NCBI GenBank assembly: GCA_030789695.1
Contig: CM061139.1
Span: forward strand, 101,850,037 to 101,914,036
DNA from: Scilla litardierei
Lineage: Eukaryota > Streptophyta > Magnoliopsida > Asparagales > Asparagaceae
Direction of reading: 5' to 3'
DNA: 64,000 nt
Shown here one piece after another: positions 53,824 to 64,000 of the stretch. Under the pieces are notes generated by a model. The model saw only the letters and a program-made list of their open reading frames with translations, was not told the origin of the DNA and ran no database searches. Every line of letters starts with the position of its first letter. Position 1 is the stretch's first letter. A program made the position numbers and the translations under genes.

Positions 53824-56800
53824 CGCATACACTATCTATTTATACAACTTACAAGTACAACATCAGTTATCCAAAACCAACATATAACATATAGCCAAAT
53901 CTCATGTACAATAGGATACCCACATCTTGCCTAAGTACAATAACACCCACCCAAAACTCTCATACTCTCTCAAACCCTCAGCTCTAACCAACGCCATCCA
54001 AATGGACTAGTAGGTCTTCAACTCCACGTACCAGCACCTGAAAAATATCAACGGGGTACATCACAGCGTGACCCAGTAGGAATCCCAAACCCAACCCACA
54101 TGGTGCACAAAAATGCTATGCACTAAGTAACAACAGAAAACTAACTCTTGGCATAACACAGCAATTACATACGGAAATGTCAATGATGTCATTACAAAAC
54201 ACGTACCGGCGACAAGAGGACGACCTGCAAAACCGAGTGAGTAGGACATATAGAGAAGTGAACAACAATATCAAGGAACTAAAACCTAGCCTTGGCTTAT
54301 ATGGCATGTAGCACTAGAAGGGTGCCATCTTTGGGCCCAACATGGTTTGCTACTCAACAAGTTACTAAACTCGAATTAATTCTTATTTAGAAATTTGTAT
54401 CTCGCTAAGGGTAAGTAATAATTAAACCTACAACGCTACGAAAACTCAGTCTTTTCATGTTCCCTAATAAAGAATGACAACTTTCATCATAGCGACATTA
54501 TTACAAACACATGGCAAGCATGATGACCAATCCTTAATTTATTAGAATTCAACATGAAATCAAAAGCAATGCAACAACTAGCAAGATGTTATCTTGAAGA
54601 TGTATTGGTCTACTTCATGGTATAGAAAGTGGTGCCTATTTTGAATTAAGATTTGTCTCCTTAACATGCTTGGAAGAGTTGTAGAAGTAGTAACCCTTAT
54701 GAAGAGGGGTTCCTACACTCACAAAGCTGTCAACTTGCAAGTTATCAAACCCTCTTTCTAACTTGTTATTTATACTAACTTTCCAAATGGGTGTTCATTT
54801 AAGCATAAAAATTTAAGGGAGCTAGCAAGTGGCATTTTGTGTGGTGTTCCTAGCTTAAGTTTCTAATGCTTGGAAGGTTGTGGAAATGTTTATAAAAATT
54901 TCGGCAGAGTTCCTCTTGTATTTATCAAAGTTTCCAAGTATTAACATAAGTAATATTTCTAAAAGAAAACATAAATAGTACTTCAAAGAGAATATGGTAT
55001 ATTCACAACATCCCCACAACACCAACAACACCACCAACATCACCAACACTACTATAAGCATCAATATAACCTTTCCAACTTCCAAATGAGGGCCATTTAT
55101 TTGAACAATGTAATAAAGGAGAACAATTTCGTTTACTTCATGTAACAAAATGAGATCCATTCTATTTACCCAAGGAACCAACTTGAGATTAATTTCATAA
55201 AGGGGAGCATTTCCATCTTCTCATGCAAGGGGAAGAATAATAACGCTTCCATGTTTCAAAATGAGAGCACTTTACATAATTATTGGGACAAAACATTCAA
55301 GCAACATGGGACATGATCATTGCATCAAATAATTCAAATTAGCATCCCAATTCAACCATGAATACTTCATGGTAACTTGGATGTTAAAATTCCAACATTC
55401 CATAATACTTCCAACATCCCAATATTTCCTAATAACATTAATGATCACCAATACCAATATCAATATCATTCATATCACTACTAGCAATAACAACAAAATT
55501 AACAATATTTACTAACTAACAACCCATACTTTCCAACATTTCATCATTCAAGCACCAAATGCTTCCATGGCAACATGCATTCTCAAAGGTTAACCATCAC
55601 ACAAATACAACCACAAATCACCCAACAATGCTACATGATGCCATGATGCATATGATGCACAAGTAATGCGATGCAATGCAATTCAAGGGGATCCCGTGAA
55701 TGAGCCGCGTGCACGTGCAAGAGTTTCTACTCCGTTATCAACGTGGAGTCACCTAATGGATCAAGAGGTGGCCAACGGCGTATTCACCCGCCTCCTATCA
55801 CGGCACTTTATCCATGCCCGTGCACTCCACCTCGTGTCCTAACGTGACCATGTCACCAGGTCACCCATTCCATATTTCTCAAGTTTCCAACAAAGTTAAT
55901 GAAAGCAAAATGGGAACAATCCAACTTAATTCATGAAAATTGAACTTAAAGAACAATTTAATTTAATTTAACTAAAACATAGCATCAAGAATTTCTATAC
56001 ATCGCATAATTTCATCGCCACATTAAAATTGAGTGCTAAGGTAAACTTAGCCCAACACATCATATACTTTCAATCTTGCATGCAATAATTTACATTTTGC
56101 TCGACACATCGCCCTTTTTCTTCCTCATGTAACGAAAATAATCTTATCTAGTAAAACAAGTGACGATTAAACTTCAACATGCTAAATGAGGGCAATTTCT
56201 CAACATTAATAACACCAAGTTTTCAATTGCAACATGAGGCTTCCAATAAAATGAGAACCAGTTCGTAATGAAAATGAACCATAAAAGTGATGATGGTAAT
56301 TTCATACAATTGCAACACAACATGGTAATTAAGCTTAAGCTCCCAACAGTTCAACAAACAACATCTCAACCTAATATCATGAAAAATAATGAGGCCTTGT
56401 TTTATTTTCATTTCTACCTCTCCCATGTATTAACGCAGCATTGGTTCATGAAAGCAACATTTTCATTGTTCCCATTTTTCATAGGATTAACATAACCTCC
56501 ATTTTAGAATGGGAAAATAAACAATCTACACTCTAGATGAGAGCAATATCCCACATTCTTGGCCAACCTACACATACTATTTCACTGTTCCCTTATTTTA
56601 TACCTCATTTATTTATCCCTATTCAAGCAAAGGAGAATAGGGAATTCAACATTCAACATTACAAATGAAAGCAATTACTCATGAAAAGTGAAGGAAGACA
56701 TTCAATAGCATCAAGAGCTCCATATATCATAAGCATGGCATCAAATAACTCACTACAACAAATAAAATCAACACAATTTATTGTTCACATAATTTCATTT

Positions 56801-58220
56801 TTCATACACGTAAAATTTGGTCATTAAGGTTTCCCACCATTCCAAATGAGAGGAATTTCATCTACATAGCGAAACCAACAATCAAGAGCTTCATGAATCT
56901 CAACCATTTCATCATATAATTCACCTCATCATATGGAATCAACAAGCATGCACCATGCCATGGGAATGCACCAAAAACCCTAAAAATACCAACTTTGTTC
57001 TCAAAATGAATTGAAATGAAACACATGAATTGGGGTTGGAATCCTACCTCATCCAAGATGTAAAATCCTCTCCCAATTCCAAGTGCAAGCCCCAATTCGA
57101 AATTCCCCCATGAATCTCCCTCTTCAAGCTTCAAACCCTAACTCCTCTTGAACCCAAACTCCCACAACTACAAGCTCATCACTAGGGTTTCTAAGGAAGG
57201 ATGAGATATGGAGTTTGAGATTGAAAAATAGAGAAACCAAGCCCAGTAAATTTCGGCCAGAACTGAATTTGGGTTTTGGGGGAATGTTTTGGCCATGGTG
57301 TTGAGAGTAATTGGAGAAGATGGAAGAGTAGATGATGGGAATGGGTTTCTTCTTCTCCTTTTCCTCTTCTTTTCTTTCTTTTCCCCCTCATTTTCCTCCT
57401 CCATTATTCCCAAAAATTCGGCAGCAACCAGGATTCGGCCATTCAAGGGAATTTTCGGCCATGGGAGAGGAGAGAAGTTGGAGAAGATGAGTGGTAGAAG
57501 GAGAGTAAGGGTTTAGGGTTTCATTTCTTCTCTTCTTCCTCTTCTTTTCTTCTTCTCCTTTCTCCAAGCCCCCACGAATTCGACAGCAAGGATTCGGCCA
57601 GCCTAGGGCATGGGGGAAGCTCGGCCTGGGTTAGGGGATTTCGGCTGAGGCTTGGGAGAGAAGAAGTGGGAAAAGAAAAAAGAAATAAAGAATTAAGAAA
57701 ATGGCTTTAGGTATTACAAGTTTGCCATTTCTAATCAATCAAACCCTCTTCTCTTCATTAAATAGTCTAGACCAACTATTAAAACCCAACCAACAGTAAC
57801 TAACAATAATCCAAGCCCATCTCTAGCTACGAAATTAATTAGGGCCTTCACAATAGTAGTGATAATATTAATCAACATCGATAATAAGAGAAATACTAAT
57901 ACCAATAATAATAACAACCACATCAAAAATAACAACCAAGCATCAATAATAATAATAAGATCTTTCATTAATAATTATCCCAGTATCATCAATTTTCATG
58001 AACACACTATTTCACTATACACACTTACCAACTAAAATTGCTAAGCACGCTAATGAACACTGATAGCTTGCTAATAATATCATCAATTTACTATCCCACC
58101 ACTCGCATTCACTGCATATCATGGTCAATTGGTAGCCTTACATGTAGAAAATTACTATACACACAACAAACTTACTATACGCACACACACAAACAGTATT
58201 TTGCACATACTGGCATTACA
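53824..58220 (-). repeat. S3 LTR body, non-coding
   Basis: The larger part of S3. It has a scattered degenerate motif AATGAGAGCAATTT (about ten copies, 55078-56860), a GC-richer block (55680-55865) and a CT-rich leader-like stretch read on the minus strand (57180-57700). Frames here are short and without motifs. Confidence 0.6.
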
Positions 58221-58862
58221 GTCCCCCTGTCGCTGTCCACCACCTCAGGTCCCCCTCTAGCCGTGTGAGTCCTTCCTTATCCACTGCAACCGTCGGAGCT
58301 CCTCCCACGTGCGTGCAAACTTCAGATTCGCGCGCAACTTTAGATCTGCGCTTCCCGAACACACAGACAAATCTGTCCGCCATCTCCCGTGTTTCCCCTT
58401 GATGTCTGTGTTGGTCTCGCTATGCTACCCACGGCCGAGACATCGTTGACGACGAGGATCTAGCGCTGTTTAAACCCGACGTCTGATCTACGATCAAACA
58501 CCGAAAAGGTTGGTCCCCTAATTCGTAGTAAGAACCCAAACCGTAGCAAACCAAAACCTAATCTAAAAATCACCGACGTTAACTAAAGTTTACTTTACAC
58601 TCTTTAAAACAATGTTAAACTCAAGAAATAGACGAATAGACTTGATTATCTGTGCACATAGGATAGTCGTCGATTAGGCGAAACGAATCAAAAATCATGA
58701 CATCGAACTATTAGGGTAGCCCCGTTGAACTTAGAAACTTACCATAATAGGATTGATGAAAAACACATTTTGACACCGCCGTTGGCTCGTTTCAGACGAA
58801 CCATCGCTGACCCCCCCGTTTCGACGAGACGATCCAGACCGACGACTCACTCGCCACCGCAG

Positions 58863-59008
58863 GCAAGTGTGTTCATTTGCGCAGTTTCGGCCACGTTTAG
58901 GCCTTTGTCTTCCTTAAACTGTAAAAAGTAATAACAAGAGAACCAGACATGAAATGATAGCGTCTGGGACACCCCACGACAGTCTGGACTTGACAACGAG
59001 GTCTGGGC
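58863..59008 (+). ncRNA. Hairpin array, 3' LTR copy of Gypsy-B
   Basis: H0 has changed CACTTGC to CATTTGC, still able to pair through G-U. H1 has lost one terminal pair (CCAGACA/CGTCTGG). H2 is unchanged. Loops TGAAATGATAG and GACAACG are unchanged. Confidence 0.5.
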
Positions 59009-59213
59009 ACAACAACAACAACTGACACCATAGACTTCCTCTGTTTGTGCATGCGTGTGGACCCCCTAGAATCAACAACAACAACAGCTACTATAGGTTT
59101 TATCTGTGTGTGCACGCGTGTGGACCCCCTAGAATGAACAACTCTCACCATTCCCGACTTGTCATGTCATGTAACTCACATTCATTCTCGTCATGTCATG
59201 TCATGTCATGTAT

Positions 59214-59415
59214 TGGATAAGCCTGCGGGCGAATAGGGCACTCTCCAAGCTAGAGGGAGTGATCCCTTGTCACGATTGGTAATGGATAAGCATGCGGGCG
59301 AATAGGGCACTCTCCAAGCTAGAGGGAGTGATCTCTTATCACGATTGGAATGGATAAGCATGCGGGCGAATAGGGCACTCATCGAGTGAGTGGGTGATCC
59401 CTTGTCTTGTCTTGT
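59214..59415 (+). repeat. Tandem repeats in Gypsy-B 3' LTR
   Basis: Three units matching those at 34598-34800, followed by a TCTTG run. Confidence 0.75.
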
Positions 59416-60231
59416 CTTGTCTTGTGCACTTGGGCTGGGGTAGGGTTGAGCGGTCGCACGGGGAGAGGGTCTGGCTGCCCTCAAACCGTAAGGCGTGAAC
59501 CCTTCTTGACACACACGGTACTTCTCGTCTAGTCTAGTCTAGTCTAGTCTTGTAGATAGTAGCACACATTACAGCAATTGCCTGCCACGTTTACTTTTCA
59601 GCGTTGTCTTTACTTTCTTGCACATATACATATCTGTCATGCTGCTGCATCATCATGTAAACAACCTTTAAAATGTCAACCTTAAATTGTTATACACCTT
59701 GCAGTGGAGTCTTCTCACGTTTACTTGTAGACTTCGCCCGACATACAACCACTTTCTCTTGGTGTTTGTATGTCAGGTACCGAGACATGGTTAGTAGTCC
59801 AGGAGCCAGTACCGGAGGGCTTGGAGCAGGAGTACGTTGCTGATCAGGAGTACAACCCGAGTGAGGACTAGTCTTAGGGGTTCCTCAGTTGCTGACCTTG
59901 GAGTTTCCATTGTTCGTGGTTTGGGTGCGTAGCACTCTTTAGTTTCTGTTTTAGGTTGGGTACATAGCACCATTAGTTTCCTCTTGTGCAGCTGTAGCCA
60001 TGCTGGGGTCTTTTTAGACTCGTGTACTTCTGGATATCTTTGTGGAATTAAATGAATGCATATTTCTTTCTGTACTTTCTGTTGTTCCAAATTTTATATA
60101 TACAAGGACATGTTTCTATTTTTGGTGTTTCTCACAGACGCTTATTGGGTCCGAGCCTCACAGCTCCAGCCCATGCGGACCTTAGTCACATTTCGCTTCC
60201 GTCGTTTTGGGGAGCGGGGCTTGACAAACCT

Positions 60232-61147
60232 TGAAGAAGATTTTTAACGTAATTGACTAGATATAATCGACGATGTCACATAATCATAATTCGCATCCCT
60301 GCAGTCCAGCGGAACACGACCATTGATTTGACTAGGCCAGGATCACTATCCTAAGTCAAGTTAGGGTGATCTTCAACACTAGTCAAAACACATTAGACCG
60401 GATCATGGTCCATTGAAGGAAACTTATTATTCATATGTGTCACGTTCAATTAGAAATGGCTTCATTAAAACTAGTTAATCCTATCAACTAGTTGAATCCT
60501 AAAATTAGAAATTATTTGGATTGGTTAATAACTATTATTAATGTCCTTATCAACTACAAGGATTTTTAAGGTGATATCCTAATAATGTATTAGGCATTTT
60601 AAAATTCAAGTTGGAACAATTTTAAATCATAGCCTTTTGTTCGAAATTATTATTAAAACAATTAAAATAATAATTTAGAGATGGCTACCCTAAACATGGA
60701 TTTAATTTGTTGCAACAATTTTTAAATCATAGCATGTCCAAACATTATCTCATAATTTTTCTGGAAGTTTTAATGGCTATCCTAATAGTCTTTCTCGAAT
60801 TATCACATAATCAAAATTAACTAATATAACCATTAAAAATATTAACTAAACAATTTAGCATGTCATAACAAAGCAATTAAAATTTATCTCATAAAAATTT
60901 CTTGCTAAACATGCAACCTAAAATTTATCGCATAAGTTTAAGTTACATAAAACATTATCACATAATTTTAAAGATTTAATTTTAAAAATAAAAATAAATC
61001 TAATTTCACAAACAATTTTCGAAAATAAAAACGTTGTTTTAAAAACAACATTTTTAAAGTTTAAATAAAACCTCCATATGATAGAGAAGCATGATGTATC
61101 ATATACAATTTATAAATTGCAAAATATTGTAGATCAAAGTAGACAAG
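60232..61147 (-). other. Copia-A interior next to its 5' LTR, non-coding
   Basis: AT-rich, with stops in all frames that I checked by eye. Read on the minus strand this should be the leader and gag start of Copia-A, but no gag frame remains. Confidence 0.5.
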
Positions 61148-61159
61148 GCTCTGATACCA
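61148..61159 (-). promoter_or_regulatory. Primer-binding site of Copia-A
   Basis: The minus strand reads TGGTATCAGAGC, one base from the LTR boundary at 61161. Confidence 0.9.
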
Positions 61160-61160
61160 C

Positions 61161-62616
61161 TGTTGGGATTTCTGGGTCCTTAAGGCTATAAATATGACGT
61201 TCGGCCTAAGTCGGTCGGACGAAATTATCAAAACAGCAGCGGAAAATCAACTTAAAACAATTTTAAGTCTAGCCCTAAAGGGAACAAACTCTAGCCAAGA
61301 TCTCTACTATCCCGGGGTTGGGGTCCGACCAACCCCTAAGGATAGATCTATCAATCTATTTGCAATTATAAACACATGCTAATAATTTAAACTACATACC
61401 TTTCACTTTGTTTTTGCAGAATACGAAGCGTCGTTTTCAGCAACACTGCTTTGGCCCCGCGCCGCTTCTCCCGAGCTGAACCGTGTCCCGAGCCGCACCT
61501 TGTTCGGACCCGAACTGCTTCCTGAATTGCACCACGTCCTGAGGCGAGCAACACCATTGTCTCCAAGCCAACCACGCTCCGAAGAAGATTTCACCTTGAG
61601 TGGATCCTTCGTCAAGACTCCGGATCCGATCCGAGCTCCTTCGTAGCTTTGTTAGAGCCCGAACAGGAGCAATGAAGAAATTTAGTGAGAAAGAGAATAT
61701 TTAATTTAAGCTCAGATTCGGGCTTGCTCACGTTTAATGAAGCTACTCAGATCTGGAACTTAGGATGAGTTTTAAGGAGGGGTAGGCTCCTATTTATATA
61801 GGCGGATGACCCCTCCCCTTTACTCCATATCTGACGTGGGACTAAAAATTTTGGAGGAAAAATTAATTAAAGTTTGCCTTTCACAAAGGCCAAACTTTAG
61901 CGAATTGTTCCTCCCTCACCGTTGAGCTTCGTAATTGATACACCCTATCAAATCGAAGATCACTGAATGGTGAACACATAGAAATCAATGGCGCTCCAAT
62001 CCGACTTTGTTTGACCCTTCAAACGTTGTCTCAAAATGATCCAAAATCACACGTTTGGATGGAAAAACGCAGCCACCACAAGGGTTTCAAAAACCATTAT
62101 CTGTGGGCCCTACATTGGGGCACACACACGTCAGATTCTCTAGGCGCCTGTAGGTGCCCACATGTCTTTGTCAGGCTGTGGCCCGCCTGGGCGTGCGGGC
62201 GCACAGGTGCCCGCCTTGGGCCTAGGCGGGCCAGGGGCCTGGGCCCCATGCCGCCTGGGCATTTCACCCAAGCGCAAATATGCGGCCCCCATTTTTTAAA
62301 TTAAAAATTTATTTTAAAAACAACCCTTTTTAAAATATCCTTTTAATAAAAAAACTTTTGGCACCTTTTGTTTCTCTATTCAAAACACTTTTTAAATAAA
62401 TTTATTGGGTTTGTTTGGATTCCGATTTGAGCGCGGTTTTCACTGTGACTTTCACAAGAAAGTCCTCTCCCATTTCTATGCATTTATTATCAAATATATT
62501 TGCAAACTATTTACAATATATTTTATTATCTTTTGCATCATATGCAATAACCCATGTCTTTAATAAAAAATCATTTGCATCAAATACAAATGAACTGAGG
62601 GATACATCCCCCAACA
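61161..62616 (-). repeat. Copia-A 5' LTR
   Basis: This LTR of 1456 bases runs TGTTGGGATTTC...CCCCCAACA on the + strand. TATA box on the minus strand at about 61800-61792; GC-rich palindromic region near 62140-62280. It is followed by TTCTC, the right duplication of Copia-A. Confidence 0.9.
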
Positions 62617-62621
62617 TTCTC

Positions 62622-62937
62622 GTGGTACGAATAACGCTTGAAAATCTCCCCCACTCGGTCTGCTCGTCCCTCATCGCTGCTTCAGCTTTCACATCGCTGC
62701 TCCTTTCTCATATTGCTTTAATGAAACCCTGGAAGACGCTGTTGTTTTCAGTTGATCTTCAGTTATGAACGATGATGCCCTAGCTGGATCTTTGCTGTTC
62801 CCGCCTTCTCCGATCATCGGTGATCGTTTAGGTAAAATCACGATGCTTTTGTTCCCTTTGTTGCCATCTTCTCATATTCTCAGCTGAAAATCGTTTGGAT
62901 CTTCTTTCCAAAATTATTTAGGGGCTTGATTTGCGAG
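62622..62937 (+). other. Candidate 5' exon of a host gene
   Basis: This sequence is not part of any element that I can delimit. It is mixed in composition and CT-rich at the start, like a plant 5' untranslated region. It ends in a perfect plant donor site GCGAG|GTAAGT (62937/62938). An ATG at 62765 opens a short peptide (M-N-D-D-A-L-A-G-S-L-L-F-P-P-S-P) that may be spliced at TTTAG|GTAAAA (62831/62832) or stop at 62889. I do not recognise the product, and the rest of the gene is outside the window. Confidence 0.35.
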
Positions 62938-62990
62938 GTAAGTTTCTTATTGTTGGCTCATTTATGGTTTTGAAACCTGTTAAGGCCAAA

Positions 62991-64000
62991 TGTTGAGGGA
63001 TGTATGCCGTCAGATCATTTGTATTAGATGCAAATGGATTTAATTAAGTCGCAAAAGAGTTTGCGATATAAGTTTTAGAACATTAAGGATGTGGAAATTT
63101 TGCATACGATGCAAAAGTGAATTAAATATTTCGTAAAATATTTAAGGTCACATTTAATATTATAAACGTGAGGAAAAGGTCATCTGGATGACGAGATCAT
63201 CCCGGTCTAAATCTAGGTTCAAACGGCGTCCAAAACGGACTCCAAACGAGCAAAATAAAGCCAAAACAGTGCCTAAAGCCCAGAATTGTGCATTGCGGGT
63301 CTGGCGCCCTTTAGACGGGCACCCGACCCACCTGGATTGTAGGCACCGGTGCCCGAAGGGCGGGCGGGCGCCTGCGCCAGTCACTCAGTGGGCTCGGGTA
63401 CCGTGTGCACGCGCCCGCGCTCAGTACGAGCGCTGTGGGCGCGCACACCTAGACAACAGCACACGCACACTGCACGTGCGCTGCATGTGTGGTGCACAGG
63501 TGGGGCCTACAAGTGGGCCCCTCCAGGGTGCTAGGTCTGCGTGCAAATTTTGGCGCCTCATTTTTGCGAAAAACATGGATTTTGACTGACTTTGAAGCCT
63601 CGTTTGAGGGGTTAAACGAACTCAGAATGGAGTGTCGTTTCTTCCTATGCATTCGCCGTTCAGTGCTCTTCAATTTGATAGGTAGTATTAATTACGAAGC
63701 TTTACGGTGAGGGAGGAAAAATTCCCTAAAAATTAACCTTTGTGAAAAACAATTTTTAATTAATTTTTCCTCCAAAAACCTTTAGTCCCATATCGGACAT
63801 GATGAGATGGAGAGGGGTCAGCCGCTTATATAAATAGGGGCCAATTCCCCTCCTCGAAATTTGCACCAAGTCTCTAAATCCGAGAAGCTCCCAAAGGTTT
63901 TGAGCACGCTCGGATTAAGACTTAAATTAATTATTCCATCTCTCCCAATATTTTTCATTGCTCCTGATCAGGCTCTTGCAAAGCCACGAAGGAGTTCAGA
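62991..64000 (+). mobile_element. LTR-E: partial Copia LTR, related to Copia-A, runs off the window
   Basis: This starts TGTTGAGGGATGTATGCC, matching the reverse complement of the Copia-A LTR end. It has a GC-rich palindromic region (about 63300-63500), TATA box TATATAAATA (63827-63836) and a leader with GAGGGGTCAGCCGC, as in Copia-A. It is in opposite orientation to Copia-A. Left flank is CCAAA; the right end is outside. Frames such as 63188-63589 are GC-rich LTR shadows. Confidence 0.85.

Larger units (their letters stand above)
41290..58220 (-). mobile_element. Solo LTR S3, Gypsy (Tekay-like) type, split by Copia-D
   Basis: TGTAACCCC...GCATTACA is flanked by GTCCC (41285-41289 and 58221-58225). 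Without Copia-D it is about 4.55 kb. Read on the minus strand it ends GCGGGGGGTTACA, similar to the Gypsy-A LTR end GCGGGGCGTGACA. A GC-rich block at 55680-55865 resembles, on the minus strand, the GGATAAG...GGGTGAATA block of the Gypsy-B LTR. I found no coding domains. So it is probably a minus-strand solo LTR of a long-LTR chromovirus. Confidence 0.75.
20088..60226 (+). mobile_element. Gypsy-B: large non-autonomous relative of Gypsy-A
   Basis: AACCT duplications (20083-20087 and 60227-60231) flank TGTAACGG...TTGACA. Without nested elements the LTRs are about 3.14 kb each (20088-35617 and 40159-60226, both interrupted). The interior is about 2.9 kb and shows no gag or pol. LTR layout, LTR ends, the primer-site candidate and the polypurine tract match Gypsy-A in order and partly in sequence. 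It therefore probably depended on Gypsy-A-like proteins (inference). Its LTRs differ at many positions, so it is older than Gypsy-A. Confidence 0.9.
40159..60226 (+). repeat. Gypsy-B 3' LTR, interrupted by S3
   Basis: Segments 40159-41289 and 58226-60226 join across the GTCCC duplication. Joined length is close to the 5' LTR (about 3.14 kb). It contains the hairpin region (58863-59008), tandem repeats (59214-59415), a CTAGT run (59526-59547) and the acidic frame ending GAGGACTAG near 59871. It ends TTGACA, followed by AACCT. Confidence 0.88.
1786..62616 (-). mobile_element. Copia-A: outermost LTR retrotransposon, heavily interrupted
   Basis: The element lies between TTCTC duplications at 1781-1785 and 62617-62621. 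In + strand order it consists of the 3' LTR (1786-2203 plus 12665-13699, split by Gypsy-A), a decayed interior, a primer-binding site (61148-61159, reverse complement of TGGTATCAGAGC) and the 5' LTR (61161-62616). LTRs end TGTTGGG/CCCAACA, except that the outer left end now reads CG instead of TG. Without nested insertions it would be far shorter. No gag or pol frame survives, but the minus strand just inside the 3' LTR (13700-13735) still encodes a tail reading I-N-D-P-E-C-K-C-E-M-L that matches the end of a related Copia pol near 16560. The LTR copies differ at many positions, consistent with its being the oldest layer. Confidence 0.88.

Overview
This window looks like intergenic DNA from a repeat-rich flowering plant. 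Almost all of it is LTR retrotransposons of types typical of angiosperms: chromovirus-type Gypsy, Sirevirus-type Copia, and initiator-Met-tRNA primed Copia. They are stacked inside one another. I see no bacterial genes, no operons and no tRNA or rRNA gene. The only non-retrotransposon DNA is at the edges: an AT-rich flank with a probable Mutator-like element (about 893-1579), and a short stretch at 62622-62990 that looks like the first exon and donor splice site of a host gene. Element names (Copia-A and so on) are mine.

The layout was solved from 5-base target-site duplications (TSDs). Copia-A (1786-62616, minus, TSD TTCTC) is the outermost element. Its left LTR is split by Gypsy-A (2204-12664, plus, TSD CTTTG). 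Its interior holds a solo LTR S1 (14050-15776, TSD GGTAT), decayed Copia fragments (15782-20087) and Gypsy-B (20088-60226, plus, TSD AACCT). Gypsy-B carries Copia-C in its 5' LTR (22044-34427, minus, TSD GTTTG). It carries solo LTR S2 in its interior (37064-38723, TSD GTAAT). It carries solo LTR S3 in its 3' LTR (41290-58220, minus, TSD GTCCC), and S3 is itself split by Copia-D (41448-53818, plus, TSD TGATA). A further LTR (E) starts at 62991 and runs off the window. The deepest path is host > Copia-A > Gypsy-B > S3 > Copia-D.

Coding content is confined to three elements. Gypsy-A has one gag-pol gene that reads through only if two GT-AG introns are removed, plus one in-frame stop. Copia-C and Copia-D each have gag, pol and a third gene (ORF3) downstream of pol. 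ORF3 encodes a protein with a basic N-terminus, a conserved core and an acidic or Ser/Pro/Ala-rich tail, with no convincing envelope features. Gypsy-B and Copia-A have little or no coding capacity and look non-autonomous or decayed.

The most interesting signals are these. (1) In both Sirevirus-type elements, the family-specific palindrome array that sits upstream of the LTR TATA box is repeated a second time about 300-350 bases upstream of ORF3. The motif differs between families but keeps an AGTCG core. This suggests a self-recognition system linking ORF3 or its promoter with the LTR. (2) Gypsy-A and Gypsy-B LTRs share consecutive hairpins whose loops (TGAAATGATAG and GACAACG) are identical while the stems have changed with pairing kept, which suggests a structured RNA. 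(3) Gypsy-A appears to use splicing to switch between Gag and Gag-Pol. (4) In both Sirevirus-type elements a stem brackets the gag-pol junction.
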